Of a stretch of DNA of 64,000 nt, positions 43,355 to 52,479 are shown piece after piece. The notes under the pieces are model-generated. The model saw only the letters and a program-made list of their open reading frames with translations. It was not told the origin of the DNA and ran no database searches. Each line of letters starts with the position of its first letter. Position 1 is the first letter of the stretch. Made by a program: the position numbers and the translations under genes. The stretch is from the NCBI GenBank assembly GCA_964415525.1, contig CAYQAS010000006.1, positions 1 to 64,000 on the forward strand. Direction: 5' to 3'. This DNA is from CAZPUI01 sp964415525 (lineage in GTDB: Bacteria > Acidobacteriota > Holophagae > Holophagales > Holophagaceae).

Positions 43355-45256
43355 ATGGTCCGCACCAACCTCGACAAGAGCCCGGCCCTCGCCCGCAAGC
43401 TGCTGGATCTTCCCACGCGGCCCGGGGTCTACCTCTATCGCGATGCCGAGGAGAATCTTCTCTACGTGGGCAAGGCCAAAGTGCTGCGGAACCGCGTGAA
43501 GAGCTATTTCCAGGCCAAGCACCACGACGCTAAGACCCGCCGCCTCGTGGCGCGCATCTGGGATCTGGAGTTCATCGTCTGCGAGACGGAACTCGAAGCG
43601 CTGGTGCTGGAGAACAACCTCATCAAGGCCCACCAGCCGCCCTACAACATCGTGCTTCGGGACGACAAGAACTACCCGTACGTGAAGCTCACCTGGAAGG
43701 ATGGTTTTCCGCAGATCTTCGTGACTCGAAAAGTGAAGAAGGACGGCAGCCTCTACTTCGGCCCCTTCTTCCCCGCCTCCACGGCCTACCGCACCGCAGA
43801 GCTGGTGCAGCGTTTCTTCCAAATTCGCGACTGCGATCTGGACATCGACGGCAAGCGGGGCCGCGCCTGCATGAAATACCAGATTCACCACTGCACGGGC
43901 CCCTGCATCGGGGCGGTGCAGGCGGAGGCGTACAGGGAACAGGCGAAGGGGGCGCGACTCTTCTTGGAAGGTAAGCGGGACGAGCTGAAGCGGCGCATGG
44001 AGGAGGCCATGTGGTCCGCCGCTAAGCATCAGGCCTACGAACAGGCGGCGCGTTTCCGGGACACCCTCGCGCAGGTGGACGCCTGGTTCACACGCCAGAA
44101 GGCGGCCACCCAGAACCAGGAAGACACAGACATCTTTGGCAGCGCTTTGTTGGATGGCCGGGCCTGCATTCATCGGCTCGTGATGCGGGAGGGCCGCATC
44201 GTGGGTCGCCAGGAGCATGTGCTGGAGGAGATCGAGGCCTTCGATGGCGCCGTGCTCGCGGAGGTCCTCCAGCGGGTCTACGCCGTGGAGGCCGTCCCTG
44301 CGCGCATCCTGGTGGAACAGGAACCGGAGGACGCGGAGCTGCTTCGGGAGTGGCTCGGTTCCATGCGGGGCTCGAAGCCGTTTGTCGTCGTGCCGCAGCG
44401 GGGCGAGAAGGTGGACCTGCTGCAGATGGCCCAGGAGAACGCCCGCCTCGCCCTGGAGCGGAAGTTCGAACCTGCGGCCCTCAACAAGGCGGTGTTGGAA
44501 GGGCTGCAGGCCTTCCTTGGGCTCGCCCATCTGCCCCGGCGCATCGCCTGCTTCGACATCAGCCACGGCCAGGGCCGCGAGGTGGTGGCGAGCTGCGTGG
44601 TCTTCACGGATGGCCTGCCGGACAAGGGCGCCTATCGCCGTTTCAAGATGTCGAACGAGCAGAACGACGACTTCGCCACCATGCGCGAGGCCGTGGGCCG
44701 CTACTTCAAGCGTCTGTTGGACGAGGCGGAAGGCGCGGTGTCCGGGCTTGGCCCGGGCTCCGCGCGGGGGAGTGCGAGGCGGGATATCGCGAGCCAAAGG
44801 CGAGCAGGCGGTCCCCCCGCGCAAGGATCGTCCCTGCCGGACCTCCTGCTCATCGATGGCGGCCTCGGCCAGCTTCATGCCGCGGAAGCCGCCCTCGCGG
44901 AACTGGGCCTGATGACTCAGGAGCGTGCGGCGCTGGCGAAGAAGGAGGAACTGGTGATCCGCCCCGACAGCGCCGAACCGCTGCGGATTCCGAAGACGAG
45001 TCCCGTGCTGCAGCTCCTCCAGCGCATCCGCGACGAGGCCCACCGCTTCGCCATCACCTACCACCGCCTGCTGCGGGCCAAGCGCACGGTTGGAACCGAA
45101 CTCACCGCCATCCCCGGTGTCGGCCCTGCCACGGCCAAGAAGCTGCTTCAGACCTTCGGCAGCGTGACCAAGGTGCGGGAGGCCGAGATGGCCGCACTCG
45201 AAGCCGCCGTGGGCGCGGCAGTCGCTGCGAAGGTCGCGGCCTGGCGGATGGGCTGA
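43355..45256 (+). CDS. uvrC: UvrABC system protein C (excinuclease subunit)
   Basis: 633 aa. An N-terminal GIY-YIG nuclease (RPGVYLYRDAEENLLYVGKA), a Cys-containing region (GRACMKYQIHHCTGPC), a UVR domain (FLEGKRDELKRRMEEAM), the RNase H-like endonuclease (IACFDISHGQGREVVASCVV, LLLIDGGLGQLHAAEAAL) and C-terminal helix-hairpin-helix motifs (LTAIPGVGPATAKKLL) are in the usual order. About residues 465-492 are a Gly/Ser/Arg-rich insertion between conserved segments, containing the second palindromic element. Confidence 0.96.
   Translation: MVRTNLDKSPALARKLLDLPTRPGVYLYRDAEENLLYVGKAKVLRNRVKSYFQAKHHDAKTRRLVARIWDLEFIVCETELEALVLENNLIKAHQPPYNIVLRDDKNYPYVKLTWKDGFPQIFVTRKVKKDGSLYFGPFFPASTAYRTAELVQRFFQIRDCDLDIDGKRGRACMKYQIHHCTGPCIGAVQAEAYREQAKGARLFLEGKRDELKRRMEEAMWSAAKHQAYEQAARFRDTLAQVDAWFTRQKAATQNQEDTDIFGSALLDGRACIHRLVMREGRIVGRQEHVLEEIEAFDGAVLAEVLQRVYAVEAVPARILVEQEPEDAELLREWLGSMRGSKPFVVVPQRGEKVDLLQMAQENARLALERKFEPAALNKAVLEGLQAFLGLAHLPRRIACFDISHGQGREVVASCVVFTDGLPDKGAYRRFKMSNEQNDDFATMREAVGRYFKRLLDEAEGAVSGLGPGSARGSARRDIASQRRAGGPPAQGSSLPDLLLIDGGLGQLHAAEAALAELGLMTQERAALAKKEELVIRPDSAEPLRIPKTSPVLQLLQRIRDEAHRFAITYHRLLRAKRTVGTELTAIPGVGPATAKKLLQTFGSVTKVREAEMAALEAAVGAAVAAKVAAWRMG
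44762..44822. repeat. In-frame palindromic element, copy 2 (inside uvrC)
   Basis: Outer stem GCGCGGGGG (44762-44770) pairs with CCCCCGCGC (44814-44822). ATCGC and the 16-base block AGCAGGCGGTCCCCCC (44803-44818) match the dapD element. The translated frame is also the same: here RAGGPP, in dapD QAGGPP. Confidence 0.75.
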
Positions 45257-45300
45257 GGCGACTTGCCGGTACGGGCCCTCCCATCGGAGCATGGAAGGCG

Positions 45301-46071
45301 ATGCGCATCCTGCCTGCCCTCCTCCTCCCCTGCTTCCTGCACGCGGCTCCTCCAGATATGGCGGTGCCTCCCGCGGATGCGGTGCGCAGTGCCACAGGCT
45401 TGGCCCATCGCGTGATCCAGGCAGGACGGGGCGGCGCTTCCCCTCAGGGGGACGACATGGTGATCGTGCATTTCACGGGATGGGACCGCGCGGGGAAGAC
45501 CTTCACCAACACCCGCAACGGGGATCATCCCCGATGCCATGCCCTCAACCGCCTCATGCCCGGGATGCGAGAGGCATTGGGAACGATGACTCCGGGAGCG
45601 TCCCGCCGGATCTGGATTCCGGAAGCCCTGGGTTATGCCGGAGCCGAAGGCAAGCCCAAGGGGGATCTGGTGATGGATCTGGAGTATCTGGATTTGCATC
45701 CGAATCCCAACCGAGCGCCTGGGGATGTGGCCGCGCCCGGCCCCGACGCCCTCAAGCAGAAAGGGGTTTTCAGCCGGGTCCTGCGACCGGGAATCGGCAA
45801 AACCCATCCGCGTTCGAGAAGTTGGATCACGGTCCACTACTCGGGCTGGACGACAGACGGGAAGCTCTTCGACAGCAGCCTGCTCAAGGGAAGCCCGGAA
45901 GTTCTCCAACTCAAGGACACCATTGAGGGCTGGATCGATGGGATTCCGTTGATGGTGGAGGGTGAGCGGCGTCGGTTCTGGATTCCCCAGCGCCTGGCCT
46001 ACCGCGGGGATGCCGGCAAACCCGCAGGTATGCTGGTCTTCGACGTGGAATTGGTGGCCTTCAGGGACTGA
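45301..46071 (+). CDS. Secreted FKBP-type peptidyl-prolyl isomerase, two domains
   Basis: 256 aa with a signal peptide (MRILPALLLPCFLHAAP). There are two FKBP domains: VIVHFTGWDRAGKTFTNT with SRRIWIPEALGYAGAEGKP, then ITVHYSGWTTDGKLFDSS with RRFWIPQRLAYRGDAGKPAG. It would assist folding in the periplasm. The ATG at 45301 is 44 bases after uvrC; GGAAGG lies close upstream. ATG 45291 is out of frame. Confidence 0.9.
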   Translation: MRILPALLLPCFLHAAPPDMAVPPADAVRSATGLAHRVIQAGRGGASPQGDDMVIVHFTGWDRAGKTFTNTRNGDHPRCHALNRLMPGMREALGTMTPGASRRIWIPEALGYAGAEGKPKGDLVMDLEYLDLHPNPNRAPGDVAAPGPDALKQKGVFSRVLRPGIGKTHPRSRSWITVHYSGWTTDGKLFDSSLLKGSPEVLQLKDTIEGWIDGIPLMVEGERRRFWIPQRLAYRGDAGKPAGMLVFDVELVAFRD

Positions 46072-46100
46072 GCGCACGTCCCCATTGGCGGGTCAGGCCT

Positions 46101-46805
46101 TCAGGGCCCGAGCTGTGCGAGTTCGGCTTTCGCCGTGGCATCTCCGGCATCCGCCGCCTTCTGGTACCAACTGCGGCCCAGCCGGGGATTCGCGGGGACT
46201 TCCAGCCCGTAGGTGTAGCGCGTGCCGAGCATGCGCATCGCTTTCGTATCTCCCGCCTTGGCTCGTTCCAGATAGGGCACGAGCACCGCAGGAATCTCAT
46301 CTGGGGAGGCCTCCACCGGGGGGACCGCCCGGGTGAGCCCGAAGAGGCCCGGGTGGAACCACAGCATGCTGGCACCCGCGATGCAGCCGAGCCCGATGAT
46401 TCCGGCGATGATCCACGGCAGGCGCGAGGGGTGGGGAGAGGTTGTGTTCCCTGGCTTCGGGGAATGGGTGGGGGCTGCTTTCGATGGGAACGTGGGAGGC
46501 AGCGGGATGGCCTGGGTGGGTTCCACGGCGCTGGGACTGCTCGGCGTCGGAATCGGCATGAGCTGGGTGGGTGCCATGGGCGACGTGGGGATGCTCTGGG
46601 TCTGCACGGGCGTGCGCGGCGCTTCCATGTTTTGAAGGGCCGTGGAAGCCACCATCATGGGCTGAGTGCCATGGGGTGGCTCCACCACGGGAGGTGCCAG
46701 GCTCGGGATGGCCTGGGTGCCCAGGGCGTCGTGACGAGGCATCCTCAGCGTCTCGGCGCTGGGGTCCGGGGTGGGATCGGGGACGTGAGGTTCAGGGCGG
46801 TCCAT
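46101..46805 (-). CDS. Membrane-anchored Sel1-repeat protein
   Basis: 234 aa. A long N-terminal region rich in Pro, Thr and Ser with TQ repeats (cytoplasmic) is followed by one membrane segment (LPWIIAGIIGLGCIAGASML, about residues 128-150). A short C-terminal Sel1/TPR pair follows (AKAGDTKAMRMLGTRYTYGL, YQKAADAGDATAKAELAQLG). It is probably a protein-interaction scaffold. The Pro/Thr-rich part would suit phosphorylation by the Hanks kinases (inference). Confidence 0.75.
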   Translation of the reverse strand: MDRPEPHVPDPTPDPSAETLRMPRHDALGTQAIPSLAPPVVEPPHGTQPMMVASTALQNMEAPRTPVQTQSIPTSPMAPTQLMPIPTPSSPSAVEPTQAIPLPPTFPSKAAPTHSPKPGNTTSPHPSRLPWIIAGIIGLGCIAGASMLWFHPGLFGLTRAVPPVEASPDEIPAVLVPYLERAKAGDTKAMRMLGTRYTYGLEVPANPRLGRSWYQKAADAGDATAKAELAQLGP

Positions 46806-46831
46806 GCTCTAAGGATAGGCCAAGGTTGGCC

Positions 46832-47215
46832 TCATGCCCTGGGTCGAGGCACGAGGGCGAAGAACATCACCGGGGGCAGCAGGACGAAGATGCGGGCGTG
46901 GCGGGCGGTCTCCGCGTGCGCGGCACCGTTTTGCCACAGCACGATCCCGAATGCGATGGGCAGCACCATGGGCAGGAGCCAGCTAAGCATCGGCAGATCC
47001 ATGGGAGGTGGGGGTGGGAGGTTGCGACGCAGGGCCCGCCAGGCGAGGATCCCAATCACCAGGGTCAGGCCCGTGAAGAGGCTGCCGAGTCCCCGGAGTG
47101 TTCCAGGCGGGACTTGGCCCTTGGTCAGTCTGCCCAGGGCCAGTTCGGCCACCAGGGTCGCGGCCAGGCAGATCCCCAGACCGAGGAGGTAGGCGCCTTT
47201 ACGAGGCCTGGACAT
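46832..47215 (-). CDS. Small membrane protein, unknown function
   Basis: 127 aa with four hydrophobic segments (LLGLGICLAATLVAELALG, LGSLFTGLTLVIGILAW, LLPMVLPIAFGIVLW, IFVLLPPVMFFALVP) and basic ends. No family recognised. The ATG at 47215 (GGAGAG five bases upstream) overlaps the end of scpA by 17 bases, so it is likely translated with it. Confidence 0.65.
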   Translation of the reverse strand: MSRPRKGAYLLGLGICLAATLVAELALGRLTKGQVPPGTLRGLGSLFTGLTLVIGILAWRALRRNLPPPPPMDLPMLSWLLPMVLPIAFGIVLWQNGAAHAETARHARIFVLLPPVMFFALVPRPRA

Positions 47216-48017
47216 GGATCTCTCCAAAGGTGTCCGTCTGGACGAACTTCACGCGGCCGGACTTCACCAGTTCCAGCAGGGCAAGGAAAGTCAGTACCAG
47301 ATCTTCGCGGCTGATGGCCGTTCCCAGCAGCCCGCTGAAAGGGGCCCAGTGTTCGCGCTGCAGGAGTTGGAGCACTTCCGCGATGCGCTGCTCGAGGGTC
47401 TTGGGCGGGGTGCGCACCTCGTGGGGTGGCGGAGGGATGAGGCGCTTGAGGGCTTCGCGGTAGGCGCCCAGCAGGTCCATGAGCGTGGCCTGGATGGGGG
47501 CGTCCTCGACCTTGGCGTGCTCCTGGATGTCCAGCCCCTTGGTAAACACCACGGCCTGCCACTCGGACTCCCGGTGCGCGAGTTCCTTCGCGGCTTCCTT
47601 GACGCTCTGGTAGTCCAGCAGCTTCTGAATCAGCTCCTCGCGGGGATCCTCGACCTCGCCATCATCTTTGGGAGGCAGGGGCAGCATCATCCGGCTCTTG
47701 ATCTGGAGCAGGTGGGCCGCCATCGCGACGAATTCCGAGGCGATCTCCAGGTTCAGCTCTTCCATGAGCATCAGGTAGTCCATGTACTGCCGCGTCACAT
47801 CCGCCATGGGCAGGTTCAGGATGTCGAGGCGATGCTCGCGAATGAGCCACAGGAGCAGGTCCAGGGGCCCCTCGAACATGTCCAGGCGCACGGGCAGATC
47901 CCGGAATTTCGTTTCGAAACCCTTGGGAGGCTCGAGATTCGGACCCGCTGGCAGAGCTGCTGCGGCGGGGGTGGGATCCGGTGTCGGTTCCGGGGGCGTG
48001 GGAAGGAGAGGCTCCAT
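47199..48017 (-). CDS. scpA: Segregation and condensation protein A
   Basis: 272 aa kleisin of the SMC-ScpAB condensin. After a Pro-rich N-terminus comes the ScpA signature VRLDMFEGPLDLLLWLIREH, then RLDILNLPMADVTRQYMDYL, and the central LLQIKSRMMLP. The C-terminal winged helix (LVLTFLALLELVKSGRVKFV) binds the SMC head. scpB is not adjacent. Confidence 0.93.
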   Translation of the reverse strand: MEPLLPTPPEPTPDPTPAAAALPAGPNLEPPKGFETKFRDLPVRLDMFEGPLDLLLWLIREHRLDILNLPMADVTRQYMDYLMLMEELNLEIASEFVAMAAHLLQIKSRMMLPLPPKDDGEVEDPREELIQKLLDYQSVKEAAKELAHRESEWQAVVFTKGLDIQEHAKVEDAPIQATLMDLLGAYREALKRLIPPPPHEVRTPPKTLEQRIAEVLQLLQREHWAPFSGLLGTAISREDLVLTFLALLELVKSGRVKFVQTDTFGEIHVQAS

Positions 48018-48100
48018 GAGGTCATTCTACGTCGTCACGCCCTGGCATCGGGTGTGGTCAAACCTGACGTAATTGGTAAAGTTATGTCTGAGGAGTTCCC

Positions 48101-48643
48101 ATGCCGAGGGTCCTGAACATCGAGCCCACCCCCAACCCGGATGCCCTGAAGTTTCTGGTGAGCCAGAAACTGCTGCAGGCCGGTGTGCGGTCCTACAAGG
48201 ACTTCGCAAGTGCCGTGGGGGATCCGCTGGGTTCGGCTCTCTTCTCTCTCGGTCAGATCACCTCGGTCTTCTACATGGACCGTTTCGTCACGGTGAACAA
48301 GGAAACTTCCGCGACCTGGACCGACCTCATCGATCCCATTTGCGAGGCCCTCGAAGACTTCGATCCGCCCGAGGAAGCCGGTCAGACGCCGAGCTTCCCG
48401 GAAGGCTTGCCCCAGGACGAGAAGCTCTCCCGCATTCTGGCGGTGCTGGATCAGCGGGTGCGGCCCGGGCTCGCAGGGGATGGCGGCGGGCTGGATGTCA
48501 TTGGTTTCGATGGCACGACTCTGACCATCTCCTATCATGGCGCCTGCGGTTCCTGTCCCTCTGCCAGTGGTGGCACCCTCCATTTCATCGAATCCCTGCT
48601 TCGGGACGAAGTGGATGCGAACCTCAAGGTGCATATCGTCTGA
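48101..48643 (+). CDS. nfu: NifU/Nfu-type iron-sulfur carrier protein
   Basis: 180 aa with the Nfu_N domain (TPNPDALKFLVSQKLL, then LFSLGQITSVFYMDRFVTV) and a C-terminal NifU-like domain with cluster cysteines C149 and C152 (GACGSCPSASGGTLHFI). It carries and delivers 4Fe-4S clusters. RPGLAGDGGGLDVIGFDG opens the C-terminal domain. The ATG at 48101 has GAGGAG upstream. Confidence 0.93.
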   Translation: MPRVLNIEPTPNPDALKFLVSQKLLQAGVRSYKDFASAVGDPLGSALFSLGQITSVFYMDRFVTVNKETSATWTDLIDPICEALEDFDPPEEAGQTPSFPEGLPQDEKLSRILAVLDQRVRPGLAGDGGGLDVIGFDGTTLTISYHGACGSCPSASGGTLHFIESLLRDEVDANLKVHIV

Positions 48644-48734
48644 CCCCGGCTGGCGTTCGCCTGTCAAAAATCGTGGTGTTCCTAAAGCGTGGCCGTGATT
48701 CCGCCGACCAGTTGGCAGGGACGGGGGGTTGCCT

Positions 48735-49808
48735 ATGGTTCACCAGCGTCTGCGCATCAAAGCGGCGCTTCCATCGGGGCAGGCAGAGCAGCTGAGTGCC
48801 CTGGGACAGTTGCTGGACGAGTCCTATCCTGATCCGACGGGTTTTTTCGAGCACGGCTTGGCCCTGCTCGGACAGCAGCTTCACCTAGATTGCGCGGTGA
48901 TCTCGCGGAACTGCGAATCCGGCTTCGAACCGACTTGGTGGTACTGCCCTGACAGCCGACTGATGGAAAAACTCACAGGCCATCAGGATCACGACCTCTG
49001 CCAGTTGGTGCAGTCCCACCCCCGGCGCACGCTGGTGGTCCATGACACGGCGGAGCGTCAAGAATGGCGGGCGCTGCGATCCAGTCGGGAGGTGGGCATC
49101 CGGGCCTGCATCGGAACTCTGCTCTGGCAGGACGGTCGACCCGGCGGTGTGTTGGTTGGGATGGAGCGGAAGCCCCACCACTTCGAGCGTCACGAACTGG
49201 CGCTCTTCGCGGCGGTGGCCAACCTCTTCGCTCGCACGATGGAAGTGGAGGCGCTGAAGTACGAGTTGCGGGTGACCCGGGATGCGCTGGATCTGGCGAC
49301 GGCCATCGTCGAGGACAGTGCCTTCGAGAGCGTCCAGAGCGGGCTGCCGAGCGCACACTACCTGGACGTCTGGCTCAAGGCCAACCTCTATCTGGCCCGC
49401 CGTCGGGACGAGGTCATGGCACTGGTGATCTGGCATCAGGAACCGAATACCCGAATGCTCCACGACCTCCGGAAGCTGGCAGAGACCCTCCGGGGGGAAG
49501 ACCTCCTGGTGGACATGGCGCATGGCGATTTCCTGTTGCTGCTGCCCCACACGGATCGGGCGGGAGCCGTGAAGCCTTTGGAACGGCTTCGCGCCATCAC
49601 GGGCGCGATCCCCATGGGTGCCACACTCTGGGACCCCCGAAGGGAGGAGGATCGGGAGGACCTCACCCTCCAGGTGACCCGAGGGCGGCTGCACCGGGCG
49701 TTGGGAGAGAGTCGACGTCTCGGTTTGGATGGAAATGCTGATGTTTATTGGGATATGGATGGAAGTGAGCTGTCCGAAGAGTTGGACATGGAAATCCTAC
49801 CAGTTTGA
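48735..49808 (+). CDS. GAF domain protein with degenerate GGDEF-like C-terminus
   Basis: 357 aa. Residues about 10-175 form a GAF-like domain (FFEHGLALLGQQLHLDCAVI, GIRACIGTLLWQDGRPGGVL, ALFAAVANLFARTMEVEALK). The C-terminal ~150 residues have the length and strand pattern of a nucleotide cyclase domain, but GGDEF is replaced by AHGDFLLLLP. It is unlikely to make c-di-GMP. ATG 48735 is preferred over TTG 48729. It ends 30 bases before the E1 dehydrogenase start. Confidence 0.75.
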   Translation: MVHQRLRIKAALPSGQAEQLSALGQLLDESYPDPTGFFEHGLALLGQQLHLDCAVISRNCESGFEPTWWYCPDSRLMEKLTGHQDHDLCQLVQSHPRRTLVVHDTAERQEWRALRSSREVGIRACIGTLLWQDGRPGGVLVGMERKPHHFERHELALFAAVANLFARTMEVEALKYELRVTRDALDLATAIVEDSAFESVQSGLPSAHYLDVWLKANLYLARRRDEVMALVIWHQEPNTRMLHDLRKLAETLRGEDLLVDMAHGDFLLLLPHTDRAGAVKPLERLRAITGAIPMGATLWDPRREEDREDLTLQVTRGRLHRALGESRRLGLDGNADVYWDMDGSELSEELDMEILPV

Positions 49809-49838
49809 TCGGCATCACAAGGGGGAGGAGGTCCCGAC

Positions 49839-51893
49839 TTGGACACCACCGCCCAGGCACCCCATGCCCTTTTGGAATCCCATGCCGCTCCCACGGCCGA
49901 TCAACTTCGGGAGTGGTATCGCCTCATGCACCTCGGCCGGATCCTGGACGAGAAGGCCCCGAACTACCTGAAGCAGGCCCTCGGCTGGTCGTACCACGCC
50001 CCCAGCGCGGGCCATGATGGCATCCAGCTGGCCCTTGGCCTGACGTTCCGCGCCGGCAAGGACTACCTGTTTCCCTACTATCGCGACATGACCACCTGTC
50101 TGGCCGGGGGTCTCACCCCCCTGGAGATCATCCTGAACGGCATCTCCAAGCGGGACGATCCGGCCAGCGGCGGGCGCCACATGTCGAACCACTTCGGCAA
50201 GCCGGAGATCGGCATCCAGAATGTCAGCAGCTGCACCGGCAATCACACGCTGCATGCGGCAGGTCTGGCCCGGGCCGTGAAGACCTACGGCAGCGACGCC
50301 ATCGTGTTCAGCAGCCAGGGTGAAAGCAGCGTCAGCGAAGGCTATGTCTACGAAGCCATCAACGGGGCCAGCCGCGAGAAGCTGCCCGTGGTCTTTGTCT
50401 TCCAAGACAACGGCTACGGCATCTCCGTGCCCAAGTGCGACCAGTTCGCCAATGAATTTGCCGCGGACAACTTCACCGGCTTCCCGAACCTGAAGATCGT
50501 CCATTGCGACGGCAAGGACCCGCTGGACAGCTGGCGGGCGCTTCAGGAGGCCGTGGCCTACATCCGTTCCGGCGCCGGTGCCGCCATCGTGCATGCCCAG
50601 TGCGTGCGCATCGGCAGCCACAGCAACTCGGATCGCCACGACCTGTATCGAGATGCGGAGGAGCTGGCCGCCGCCAAGGCCCAGGACCCGCTGCCGCGCT
50701 TCCGCAAGGTGCTGCTGGAGGTAGGGGTCGCTGAGGATGAGCTGGTCGCAATCGAGAAGGCCAACCTCGATGCCTACAATGCCGCCAGCCACAAAGCGCT
50801 GCACGCGCCGGATCCCGATCCCAAGAGCATCCACGACTTTGTGATCCCCGAGGGATGGACCTCCCCGAAGTTCCCGGACGGCCTCCACGCCAAGACGGGC
50901 ACCGGCATCACCCTGATCCAGTCCTTGAACCAGACCCTCAAGGAGGAGTTCAGGGCGAATCCGGACACCTTCATCTGGGGTCAGGATGTGGCCCACAAGG
51001 AGAAGGGCGGCATCTTCAATGTGACCAAGGGGATGCAGCAGGAGTTCGGCAAAACCCGCGTGTTCAACGGGCCCATCGCCGAAGACTTCATCACCGGCAC
51101 GGCCGAAGGCTTCAGCCGCTTCAACGACAAGATCCGCGTGGTGGTGGAAGGGGCCGAATTCGCCGACTACTTCTGGCCCGCCGCGGAGCAACTGATCGAG
51201 CTCAGCCACGACTACTGGCGCAGCAACGGAAAGTTCTGCCCCAACGTCACCATCCGCATCGCCAGTGGCGGCTACATCGGCGGCGGGCTCTACCACAGCC
51301 AGAACATCGAAGCCTGGCTCACCAGCATCCCCGGCATCCGGGTGGTCGTGCCCGCCTTCGCCGATGACGCCGCGGGGCTTCTGCGCACCGCCATCCGATC
51401 GAGGGGCGTGACCCTCTACCTGGAGCCGAAGTTCCTCTACAACTCGAACCTGGCCAAGGCCGTCGTGCCGGAGGATTTCGCCGTGCCTTTCGGCAAGGCG
51501 CGGGTGCGGCGGGTGGGACAGGATCTGTCCATCTTTGCCTACGGCACCCCGGTGCACTTCGCCCTGGAGGCCGCCGAGACCCTGGCCAAGGAGGGCAAGT
51601 CCGTGGAGGTGGTGGACCTTCGCAGCCTCTCGCCGTTGGATACGGAGACCATCCTTGCCAGCGTCCAGAAGACCCACCGCGCCCTGGTAGTCCACGAGGA
51701 CAAGGTCTTCGGCGGCTTCGGCGGAGAAGTGGCGGCCCAGATAGCGGATGCCGCCTTTCCGTGGCTCGATGCGCCGGTGAGCCGCGTGGGATCGCCTTTT
51801 ATGCCCGTGGGCTTCAACCGCATCCTCGAGCGGGCGATCCTGCCCAACACGGAACGGGTGCTGGAGGCTGCACGGCGTGTGCTGAGCTACTGA
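49839..51893 (+). CDS. Fused alpha/beta E1 of branched-chain 2-oxoacid or related dehydrogenase
   Basis: 684 aa. The alpha module (1-335) carries the ThDP site as GESSVSEGYVYEAING with FQDNGYGISVP. The beta module (about 350-684) has WGQDVAHKEKGGIFNVTKGM, VEGAEFADYFWPAAEQLIEL and LSPLDTETI. The single-chain fusion is seen in several phyla. E2 and E3 are not adjacent, so the substrate (branched-chain oxoacids most likely) is inferred. The TTG at 49839 has GGAGGAGG eight bases upstream. Confidence 0.9.
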   Translation: MDTTAQAPHALLESHAAPTADQLREWYRLMHLGRILDEKAPNYLKQALGWSYHAPSAGHDGIQLALGLTFRAGKDYLFPYYRDMTTCLAGGLTPLEIILNGISKRDDPASGGRHMSNHFGKPEIGIQNVSSCTGNHTLHAAGLARAVKTYGSDAIVFSSQGESSVSEGYVYEAINGASREKLPVVFVFQDNGYGISVPKCDQFANEFAADNFTGFPNLKIVHCDGKDPLDSWRALQEAVAYIRSGAGAAIVHAQCVRIGSHSNSDRHDLYRDAEELAAAKAQDPLPRFRKVLLEVGVAEDELVAIEKANLDAYNAASHKALHAPDPDPKSIHDFVIPEGWTSPKFPDGLHAKTGTGITLIQSLNQTLKEEFRANPDTFIWGQDVAHKEKGGIFNVTKGMQQEFGKTRVFNGPIAEDFITGTAEGFSRFNDKIRVVVEGAEFADYFWPAAEQLIELSHDYWRSNGKFCPNVTIRIASGGYIGGGLYHSQNIEAWLTSIPGIRVVVPAFADDAAGLLRTAIRSRGVTLYLEPKFLYNSNLAKAVVPEDFAVPFGKARVRRVGQDLSIFAYGTPVHFALEAAETLAKEGKSVEVVDLRSLSPLDTETILASVQKTHRALVVHEDKVFGGFGGEVAAQIADAAFPWLDAPVSRVGSPFMPVGFNRILERAILPNTERVLEAARRVLSY

Positions 51894-51914
51894 GCCGGGC
51901 AGGGGCGAATGTGC

Positions 51915-51943
51915 GGCGTCCGTGCCTACCTGGCCCGGACGCC
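51915..51943. terminator. Hairpin between the E1 gene and rrf2
   Basis: GGCGTCCG (51915-51922) pairs with CGGACGCC (51936-51943) in the 59-bp gap between two convergent genes. There is no T-run. Confidence 0.55.
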
Positions 51944-51952
51944 GGCGCGATC

Positions 51953-52405
51953 TCAGATGGAGTAGTGATCGGCGGGATCCTGCGCCCGAAGCTGCCGTTC
52001 GCGGTCGGCGAGCGTGGCCAGGGTTCGGGAGCCCAGCACCTGGGTGAGCGCAAGGCTGGCTTCGTCCCAGAGTTCCTTGGCAGAGCAGGTCCTGCCTCGG
52101 GCACAGCAAGTGCCGCCTTCCTCCTCCGCGCAAGCCGATAGCGCCATGCGCCCCTCGAGGGCCTCGACCACTTCCAGGGCCGTGATGCGCGCCGCATCCT
52201 TGGCCAGGGCGTACCCGCCATTGGGGCCACGGGTGGCGTGCACCAGCCCGGTGGCCCTCAGCGTACCGAGCAGCACATGCAGGTACTTGGGAGGCAGATC
52301 CTGTGCCCCAGCCAGATCCTGGACAAGGATGGGGCCTTCGCCTTGGCGGATGGCCAATTCGATCATTACCCGCAGACCGTACCGTCCCTTGGTGGACACC
52401 CGCAT
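51953..52405 (-). CDS. Rrf2 family transcriptional regulator
   Basis: 150 aa. The N-terminal winged helix opens MRVSTKGRYGLRVMIELA and contains LPPKYLHVLLGTLRATGLV and RGPNGGYALAKDA. The cluster loop has four cysteines (CAEEEGGTCCARGRTC), similar to IscR/RsrR-type Fe-S sensors. The ATG at 52405 has GAGGTG upstream. It follows hemY on the same strand, and may report iron or redox state for the heme genes (inference). Confidence 0.9.
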   Translation of the reverse strand: MRVSTKGRYGLRVMIELAIRQGEGPILVQDLAGAQDLPPKYLHVLLGTLRATGLVHATRGPNGGYALAKDAARITALEVVEALEGRMALSACAEEEGGTCCARGRTCSAKELWDEASLALTQVLGSRTLATLADRERQLRAQDPADHYSI

Positions 52406-52479
52406 GACACGCACCTCATCGATCACGATGGTCGCATGCCTGAGGGGGCAGGGCAGGGTCTGTGGGGGAATCCGAGTGT

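Noticed and set aside
46318..46329. Third copy of the dapD/uvrC palindromic element on the minus strand
   Set aside because: Only 12 bases (GGCGGTCCCCCC) match; flanking stem and ATCGC block are absent and the reading frame differs.
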